In this document: positions 58,598 through 64,000 of the stretch, piece after piece
How the letters are laid out: each line of letters opens with the position of its first letter
How positions within the stretch are numbered: the stretch's first letter is position 1
Origin: Luteibacter aegosomaticola
GTDB lineage: Bacteria > Pseudomonadota > Gammaproteobacteria > Xanthomonadales > Rhodanobacteraceae
Direction: 5' to 3'
Assembly (NCBI RefSeq): GCF_023078475.1
Contig: NZ_CP095741.1
Coordinates: forward strand, 4,620,501-4,684,500
Length of the DNA: 64,000 nucleotides
Position numbers and translations under genes: made by a program
Notes under the pieces: model-generated
Databases searched by the model: none
Seen by the model: only the letters and a program-made list of their open reading frames with translations
Told to the model about the DNA's origin: nothing

Positions 58598-60538
58598 TCA
58601 ACCCCGCGTAATCCGCCCGATCGCTTCGGTCAGGTCCGCTACACCGTACGGCTTCACGATCACCGCCGTGCGCGCGTCGCGGACCACGCCGTTGGCCGTC
58701 TGGTCGCCGGTGGCGAACAGCACGGGTAGCTCCGGGCGTCCTTCGCGCATGCGCTCGGCCACTTCCACGCCGCTCATGCCCGGCAGGCCCACGTCGGCCA
58801 ACAACACGTCGATGGTTTCGCTGGTGTGCACGCGGATCGCTTCGTTGCCATCGCCGGCTTCGAACACCGTATGCCCCCGGCTCTCGAGCATCTCGGCGAT
58901 GCTCATGCGGATCAGCGCATCATCTTCCACCACGAGCACACGCAGCGATTGCGGCGGCTGTGGCGCAGGTACCGAAGGCGCGGGCGAGTTCGCCGGTATG
59001 CGTGGCGCCACCGGTGCACGTTGCGCCAGCACGTGGCGTACGCGGCGGGCGAGCGCCTCGCGGGTGTAAGGCTTACTGAGCAACTCCACGCCTTCATCCA
59101 GGCGCCCGCCATGCACGATGGCGTTTTCGGTATAGCCCGAGGTGAACAACACAGCCATGCCGGGCTGGCGTTCCGTGGCCTTGCGCGCCAGGTCGGTACT
59201 GCGCAGGGGGCCCGGCATCACCACGTCGGTAAACAGCAGGTCGATGGCGATGCCGCTATCGATGATGGACAAGGCGCTTTCCGCATCGCGCGCCTTCAGC
59301 ACGCGGTAGCCCAGGTCGGCCAGCATGGTCACGACGGTCTCGCGGACCTCGTCGTCATCCTCAGCCACCAGCACGGTCTCGTCGCCGCCACGCATGGCGC
59401 CTTCTTCCAGCGCGACCAGCCGGTCTTCGCTCTGCGTCGAACGCGGCAGGTAGATCTTCACCGTGGTGCCGTGGCCAGGCTCGCTGTAGATCTTCACGTG
59501 GCCGCCGGACTGCTTCACGAAACCGTACACCATGGACAGGCCGAGGCCCGTGCCCTGGCCCTCCGGCTTGGTGGTGAAGAACGGCTCGAACACCTGTGCC
59601 AGCACTTCCGGCGTGATGCCCGAGCCCGTGTCGGTCACGGCCAGCATCACGTACTGGCCGGCCTTCAGGTCACCGTGGGACTTGGCGTACGCCTCATCGA
59701 GCAGCGCATTGCCCGCTTCGATGGTGAGCTTGCCCTGCCCGGCCATCGCGTCGCGCGCGTTGATCGCGAGGTTGAGCAGCGCGTTTTCGACGTTGCCAAC
59801 ATCGACCAGCGTGTTCCACAGTCCACCCGCGATCACGGTTTCGACATCGACGGCTTCGCCCAGCGCGCGGCGCAGCAGGTCATCCATGTCGCGGACGAAG
59901 CGGCCAATGTTGACCACCTTCGGCGCCAGCGGCTGGCGGCGGCCGAAGGCGAGCAACTGGGCAGCCAGGCGGGAACCACGCGTGACACCGGCCATGGCAT
60001 TGGCCACGCGGCGCTCCGCCCGAGGGTTGCCGGCCACGTCGGCGACCAGGAGCTGGAGGTTGCCGCTGATGACCTGAAGCAGGTTGTTGAAATCGTGTGC
60101 GACGCCACCGGTGAGCTTGCCGATGGCATCCATCTTCTGTGCCTGGCGCAGCTGTTCCTGGGTGATGTCGAGGAACCGGTCGGAACCAAGCCAGGCCTGG
60201 TCGCTGCCGGCCAGGCGGAAGGTCGCGAGAATCACACCGTCCCCGGCAGTGGCCGAACGCCAGGTTTCGAACGAGAGTCCCCAGGCCTGCCCATCGGCAC
60301 CGGTGACATCCAGGTCGCGGACACCACGGGCACCGATCGTGGGCAGCAGTGCCTCGATGGCAGCCCGGCCCGCCGGATCCCAGAACGCCAGGAAGTCGCT
60401 GCCCTGCAACCGGGCGCGAGCCCAGGCATTGGCCTGCAGCGTGCCGCCGGTAACGGTCAGCGCGACGAGGCCGAAGGGCACCGCGTCAAGCGATTGGTTG
60501 AGCAGTGCGTGATCCTGCAGCGCGAACGTCGATGGCAT
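58598..60538 (-). CDS. Hybrid histidine kinase with PAS-like domain and two receiver domains
   Basis: This soluble 646-residue kinase has no membrane span. The N-terminal ~120 residues are PAS-like. The HisKA helix is GKLTGGVAHDFNNLLQVISG, with the phosphoacceptor in AHDFNN. The ATPase domain shows NALLNLAINARDAM, DTGSGITPEV, FFTTKPEGQGTGLGLSMVYG. Receiver 1 has VAEDDDEVRETV and DLLFTDVVMPG, with Lys in LLSKPYTREAL. After a Pro/Ala-rich linker, receiver 2 has VVEDDALIRMS, VLLADVGLPG and VIVKPYG. Two receivers suggest an intramolecular relay to an unlinked phosphotransfer partner. The input is probably cytosolic. Confidence 0.92.
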   Translation of the reverse strand: MPSTFALQDHALLNQSLDAVPFGLVALTVTGGTLQANAWARARLQGSDFLAFWDPAGRAAIEALLPTIGARGVRDLDVTGADGQAWGLSFETWRSATAGDGVILATFRLAGSDQAWLGSDRFLDITQEQLRQAQKMDAIGKLTGGVAHDFNNLLQVISGNLQLLVADVAGNPRAERRVANAMAGVTRGSRLAAQLLAFGRRQPLAPKVVNIGRFVRDMDDLLRRALGEAVDVETVIAGGLWNTLVDVGNVENALLNLAINARDAMAGQGKLTIEAGNALLDEAYAKSHGDLKAGQYVMLAVTDTGSGITPEVLAQVFEPFFTTKPEGQGTGLGLSMVYGFVKQSGGHVKIYSEPGHGTTVKIYLPRSTQSEDRLVALEEGAMRGGDETVLVAEDDDEVRETVVTMLADLGYRVLKARDAESALSIIDSGIAIDLLFTDVVMPGPLRSTDLARKATERQPGMAVLFTSGYTENAIVHGGRLDEGVELLSKPYTREALARRVRHVLAQRAPVAPRIPANSPAPSVPAPQPPQSLRVLVVEDDALIRMSIAEMLESRGHTVFEAGDGNEAIRVHTSETIDVLLADVGLPGMSGVEVAERMREGRPELPVLFATGDQTANGVVRDARTAVIVKPYGVADLTEAIGRITRG

Positions 60539-60704
60539 CTAACCGGGGCTGTTATGGAACGGGCCCGAATCTTAGCGTTGGGGGCGGATACCTTATGTGT
60601 ACGCGATCTTCACATTGGTATAGAAGCGTTTGGTTAAGGCTTGGCCAGACCACTTTGGAACGTTTCCTGCCAACTCATTGAAGCGACAGCGCATTGGAAA
60701 AATT

Positions 60705-60752
60705 CCCCTATATCTTGTGTTGACCTACCCTCCCCCCAGCTATATCGTGTGT
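60705..60752 (+). promoter_or_regulatory. Pair of NrdR boxes overlapping the nrdA promoter
   Basis: Box 1 (60705-60720, CCCCTATATCTTGTGT) matches 13 of 16 positions of the NrdR consensus ACACWATATATWGTGT. Box 2 (60737-60752, CAGCTATATCGTGTGT) matches 11 and shares 12 of 13 bases with box 1 over CTATATCTTGTGT. The 16-bp spacing is the usual NrdR arrangement. A -35-like TTGACC (60720-60725) and -10-like TATATC (60741-60746) lie within the pair, so binding would block transcription. The rest of the 572-base gap 60539-61110 holds the riboswitch and leader. Confidence 0.75.
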
Positions 60753-60755
60753 CCC

Positions 60756-60942
60756 GCTGGTGTCCGAGGCGGCGCGACTGCCCGTCGGAACTAATAGGGA
60801 ATCCGGTGTGAATCCGGAACTGCCCCGCAGCGGTAAGTGGAAACGATCCCGTTCAATGCACTGGCTCGATGAGGAGCTGGGAAGCGGCGGGTAGGCCGGG
60901 TGCGAAAGCCCCCACGTCCACGAAGTCCGAAGACCTGCCAGC
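60756..60942 (+). promoter_or_regulatory. Cobalamin (B12) riboswitch upstream of nrdA
   Basis: The closing helix GCTGG (60756-60760) pairs with CCAGC (60938-60942). Between them are the conserved blocks AATAGGGAATCCGGTGTGAA, AACTGCCCCGCAGCGGTAAG and GAGGAGCTGGGAAGCGGCGG, then GTCCGAAGACCTGCC. About 170 bases of leader separate it from the nrdA ATG. B12 binding should lower expression of this B12-independent reductase, as known for nrdAB riboswitches in other bacteria. Confidence 0.95.
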
Positions 60943-61110
60943 GCCCGCGGCCCAGAAGGCCCCGGTGAGTGGTGACGGCTTCCGCGGGGAAGCGCGTCGT
61001 GGACCGAAGCCCCCCTGCGCGGCTTCGTCCCCGGCCTTTTCCCGTTTGCCTAGCCATAGCGAGCCCCGTTTCGTGGGAACGGGAGTCTGGACCAGGCCTT
61101 GGGGCACAGA

Positions 61111-63624
61111 ATGACGACGATGGATTCCGCAGCGCGCGAGCGCACCGAGACGGCCGACGCGGCCGCGACCCCCACCAACAATAATGAGAAGGCCCCCGCA
61201 GCGGGCTACAAGCAGGACGCCCCGCCGGCGTTCGCCCTGACCCCTCCGCACAACCCCGGCCAGATGCGCGTCAAGAAGCGCAACGGCGGCCAGGAAACCG
61301 TGGACGTGAACAAGATCGTGCGCGCGGTGACTCGCAGCGCCGATGGCCTGTTCTCGGTGGATCCGATGCGCGTGGCGCTGAAGACCATCGGCGGCCTGTA
61401 CGACGGTGCCACCACCCAGGAACTCGACCAGCTCTCGATCCGTACCGCCGCCGCGCTCACCGCGGAAGAGCCGGAATACGGCCAGCTGGCAGCACGCCTG
61501 CTCTCGGCCTTCGTCGATAAGGAAGTGAGCGGCCAGGAAATCCAGTCGTTCTCGCAGTCGATCAACATCGGCGCCGAGCTCGGCATCCTCAACGAGCGCC
61601 TGCGTTCGTTCGTGCAGGCCAATGCGCGCAAGCTCAACGACGCCATCGACCTGAACGCCTCGCGTCGCTTCGAATACTTCGGCCTGCGCACGGTGTACGA
61701 CCGTTACCTGCTGCGCCACCCGACCAAGCGCCACGTCATCGAGACGCCGCAGTACTTCTTCATGCGCATTGCCTGCGCGCTCGGTGGTAACGACGTCGCC
61801 GAGACGCTCGAGCTGTACCGCATGCTTTCGTCGCTGGAATACCTGGCCAGCTCGCCGACCCTGTTCAACGCCGGCACGGCGCACGAACAGCTCTCGTCGT
61901 GCTTCCTGCTCGATTCGCCGAAGGATGACCTGGCCGCGATTTACGCCAAGTACGGCGACGTGGCCCAGCTGTCGAAGTTCGCTGGCGGTATCGGTCTGGC
62001 CTACTCGCGCATCCGTTCGCGCGGTTCGCTCATCCGCGGCACCAACGGCCACTCCAACGGTCTCGTGCCCTGGCTGAAGACGCTCGACGCGTCGGTCGCC
62101 GCCGTGAACCAGGGTGGCAAGCGCAAAGGCGCGGCCTGCGTGTACCTGGAAACCTGGCACGCGGATATCGAAGAGTTCCTGGAGCTGCGTGAGAACACCG
62201 GCGACGACGCGCGCCGCACGCACAACCTGAACCTCGCGAACTGGGTGCCCGACCTGTTCATGCGCCGCGTCGAGACCGACGGCGACTGGTCGCTGTTCGA
62301 TCCGAAGATCGTGCCGCACTTCGTCGACACCTGGGGCGAGACGTTTGACGCGGCTTACGCCAAGGCCGAGGCCGATGGCCTGGCGGTGAAGTCGGTGAAG
62401 GCGCGCGAGCTCTACGCCCGCATGCTGCGTTCGCTGGCCCAGACCGGTAACGGCTGGATGACCTTCAAGGATCGCTCCAACGCCACCAGCAACCAGACCG
62501 CGCGTCCGGAAAACGTCATCCACCTGTCGAACCTCTGCACCGAGATCCTCGAGGTGACGAACGATGGCGAGACGGCCGTGTGCAACCTGGGTTCGGTGAA
62601 CCTGGCACGCCACGTCGTCGATGGCGCGTTCGATTTCGAGAAGCTCGCCAGCACGGTGCGCACGGCGGTTCGCCAGCTCAACCGCGTGATCGACCTGAAC
62701 TTCTACCCGATCGACACCGCGCGCACGGCCAACATGAAGTGGCGCCCGGTGGGCCTCGGCGTGATGGGCCTGCAGGATGTGTTCTTCAAGCTGCGCCTGA
62801 AGTTCGATTCGGAGGAAGCCCGCGAGCTGTCGACCCGCATCTCGGAAGAGATCTACTTCCACGCACTGTCGCAGTCCAACGAAATCGCCGAGCGCGATGG
62901 CGCCCACCCGGGCTTCGACGAGAGCCGCGCCGCCAACGGCGAGCTTCAGTTCGATTACTGGTCGGCTGCCGCCCCGCACGGCAAGGACGGCCGCTGGGCC
63001 GAACTGCGCGAGAAGATCAAGACCCACGGCCTGCGCAACTCGCTGCTCATCGCGATCGCGCCGACCGCGACCATTGCGTCGATCGCCGGTTGCTACGAGT
63101 GCATCGAGCCGCAGGTGTCGAACCTGTTCAAGCGCGAGACGCTCTCCGGTGACTTCCTGGTGGTGAACCGCCATCTCGTGGAAGAGCTGAAGACGCTCGG
63201 CCTGTGGACCGCCGACGTGCGCGACCAGATCAAGCTCGCCGAAGGGTCGGTGCAGGGCATCAACGCCATCCCGGCCGAACTGCGCGCGATCTACCGCACG
63301 GTGTGGGAACTGCCGCAGAAGTCGCTGATCGACCTCGCCGCCGCCCGCGGCGCGTACATCGACCAGAGCCAGTCGCTGAACCTGTTCATGGAAAACCCGA
63401 ACATCGGCCAGCTCTCATCCATGTACATGTACGCATGGAAGTCCGGCGTCAAAACCACCTACTACCTGCGCTCGCGCCCGGCTACCCGCATCGCCAAGAC
63501 CACGGTCAGCGCCGCGGCCGCCGCACCGGTCGCCCCGGTGGCTCCGGCCAACACGCAGGAACAGGCCGAAGCCGCGGTGTTCTGCTCGCTCGAGAACCCC
63601 GAGTACTGCGAAGCCTGCCAGTAA
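61111..63624 (+). CDS. nrdA: Class Ia ribonucleoside-diphosphate reductase, alpha subunit
   Basis: NrdA reduces NDPs to dNDPs with a tyrosyl radical supplied by NrdB. ATG 61111 gives 837 residues. An N-terminal ATP cone (about 50-140) provides the dATP off-switch. Active-site cysteines are in QLSSCFLLD, HLSNLCTEILEV (radical Cys with Asn and Glu) and ETAVCNLGSVNLA. APTATIASIAGCYECIEPQ is a core motif. The C-terminal shuttle is CSLENPEYCEACQ, after an Ala/Pro-rich linker. Transcription is expected to be controlled by NrdR and by the B12 riboswitch in the leader. A REP pair separates it from nrdB. Confidence 0.96.
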   Translation: MTTMDSAARERTETADAAATPTNNNEKAPAAGYKQDAPPAFALTPPHNPGQMRVKKRNGGQETVDVNKIVRAVTRSADGLFSVDPMRVALKTIGGLYDGATTQELDQLSIRTAAALTAEEPEYGQLAARLLSAFVDKEVSGQEIQSFSQSINIGAELGILNERLRSFVQANARKLNDAIDLNASRRFEYFGLRTVYDRYLLRHPTKRHVIETPQYFFMRIACALGGNDVAETLELYRMLSSLEYLASSPTLFNAGTAHEQLSSCFLLDSPKDDLAAIYAKYGDVAQLSKFAGGIGLAYSRIRSRGSLIRGTNGHSNGLVPWLKTLDASVAAVNQGGKRKGAACVYLETWHADIEEFLELRENTGDDARRTHNLNLANWVPDLFMRRVETDGDWSLFDPKIVPHFVDTWGETFDAAYAKAEADGLAVKSVKARELYARMLRSLAQTGNGWMTFKDRSNATSNQTARPENVIHLSNLCTEILEVTNDGETAVCNLGSVNLARHVVDGAFDFEKLASTVRTAVRQLNRVIDLNFYPIDTARTANMKWRPVGLGVMGLQDVFFKLRLKFDSEEARELSTRISEEIYFHALSQSNEIAERDGAHPGFDESRAANGELQFDYWSAAAPHGKDGRWAELREKIKTHGLRNSLLIAIAPTATIASIAGCYECIEPQVSNLFKRETLSGDFLVVNRHLVEELKTLGLWTADVRDQIKLAEGSVQGINAIPAELRAIYRTVWELPQKSLIDLAAARGAYIDQSQSLNLFMENPNIGQLSSMYMYAWKSGVKTTYYLRSRPATRIAKTTVSAAAAAPVAPVAPANTQEQAEAAVFCSLENPEYCEACQ

Positions 63625-63694
63625 CGCACCACCGATCGGGTGCGCGGCTGCATTGCGCCGCGCCCCCGATGTTCCACCACCGAACACCGCACTC

Positions 63695-63789
63695 GTAGGA
63701 GCCCACCCTGTGGGCGACATCTTTCGCGACACGGCTACAGGCCCTGTGGCTCTATCGCGAACAGCGTCGCCCACAGGGTGGGCTCCTAC
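63695..63789. repeat. Inverted REP pair (class A) between nrdA and nrdB
   Basis: A forward unit (63695-63728) and an inverse unit (63757-63789) flank the spacer TACAGGCCCTGTGGC. The stem lies within the nrdA-nrdB intergenic region, so it will be in the operon mRNA. Confidence 0.93.
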
Positions 63790-63818
63790 GGGTCTTCAAC
63801 GAATTCCAGAGGCACCTT

Positions 63819-64000
63819 ATGTCCGCGCACCCGATTACCCGTGACTCGCACCTGCTCGACCCGGGCTTCGAGCTGACGCTGCGCCCCATGCGCTACCCGA
63901 AGTTCTACGAGATGTACCGCGCCGCCATCCGCAATACGTGGACGGTGGAGGAAGTGGACTTCTCGCTCGACGTGACCGACCTCAAGTCGAAGATGTCGGA
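63819..64000 (+). CDS. nrdB: Class Ia ribonucleotide reductase, beta subunit (5' part only)
   Basis: ATG 63819 has AGAGG eight bases upstream. Sixty codons are visible before the window ends (MSAHPITRDSHLLDPGFELT, then RPMRYPKFYEMYRAAIRNTW). The segment TVEEVDFSLDVTDLKSKM matches the start of NrdB proteins, which hold the di-iron tyrosyl-radical site further downstream. It follows nrdA after 194 bases including a REP pair. Confidence 0.93.
   Translation, partial: MSAHPITRDSHLLDPGFELTLRPMRYPKFYEMYRAAIRNTWTVEEVDFSLDVTDLKSKMS

Overview
The window is about 64 kb of high-GC gammaproteobacterial chromosome. The gene content suggests Xanthomonadales, family Rhodanobacteraceae (Luteibacter or Dyella type); this is inferred from gene families and repeats, not from a marker gene. 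Supporting signs are the abundant short palindromic repeats of the GTAGGAGCCCACCCTGTGG and GTAGGAGCGCGCTTGCGCG types, monomeric isocitrate dehydrogenase, paired-pump RND efflux operons and a membrane PQQ glucose dehydrogenase. No phage, integrase, transposase, CRISPR array, rRNA or tRNA was found.

Layout. 1-2735 (minus): a cobalamin riboswitch followed by the B12 receptor btuB and a small membrane protein that is a good BtuM candidate (cut by the window edge). 2715-5850: an acyltransferase and a TPR-GGDEF diguanylate cyclase. 5927-17199: a two-component system divergent from an mdtABC-type RND operon with its own outer-membrane factor. 17171-20054: a LytS/LytTR pair and two small secreted proteins. 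20248-24367: an MgtA-type Mg2+ P-type ATPase with a long structured leader and a 58-aa leader ORF, then a LysR regulator. 24492-28403: a small Cys-tailed protein, an aldo/keto reductase and two tandem secreted GDSL/SGNH esterases. 28485-30716: icd. 30847-38675 (minus): a second RND system (one adaptor, two pumps, no outer-membrane factor). 39015-39548: a membrane-anchored cytochrome c. 39600-40573: a 974-base gene-free block made of two inverted copies of a structured element. 40574-48030: acpH, hydrolase, zapE, an acidic protein with an amidase lipoprotein, ltaE, gntK, an AraC regulator and fsr. 48256-58558: gcd, an acyl-CoA ligase, an NmrA-like protein, a chemoreceptor, a GH78 rhamnosidase and a DUF2501 protein. 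58598-64000: a hybrid histidine kinase, then nrdA and the start of nrdB behind a pair of NrdR boxes and a second cobalamin riboswitch.

How the genes connect. The two riboswitches tie B12 supply to two responses: uptake (btuB and the BtuM candidate) and a B12-independent class Ia ribonucleotide reductase (nrdAB). The nrdAB promoter also carries NrdR sites, so it appears to read both dNTP/ATP status and cobalamin. Efflux takes up about 17 kb in two paired-pump systems. In each, one pump subunit has a Ser/Thr/Gly/Asn-rich insertion in the same periplasmic loop.

Most unusual structure. 39615-40573 is a giant imperfect palindrome. Each half holds a ~240-nt unit with an outer helix, an inner helix and five small hairpins in the same order. 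Helix sequences differ between the two copies while pairing is kept and several loops stay identical, which is the signature of a structured RNA or a folded single-stranded DNA. I do not recognise the family.
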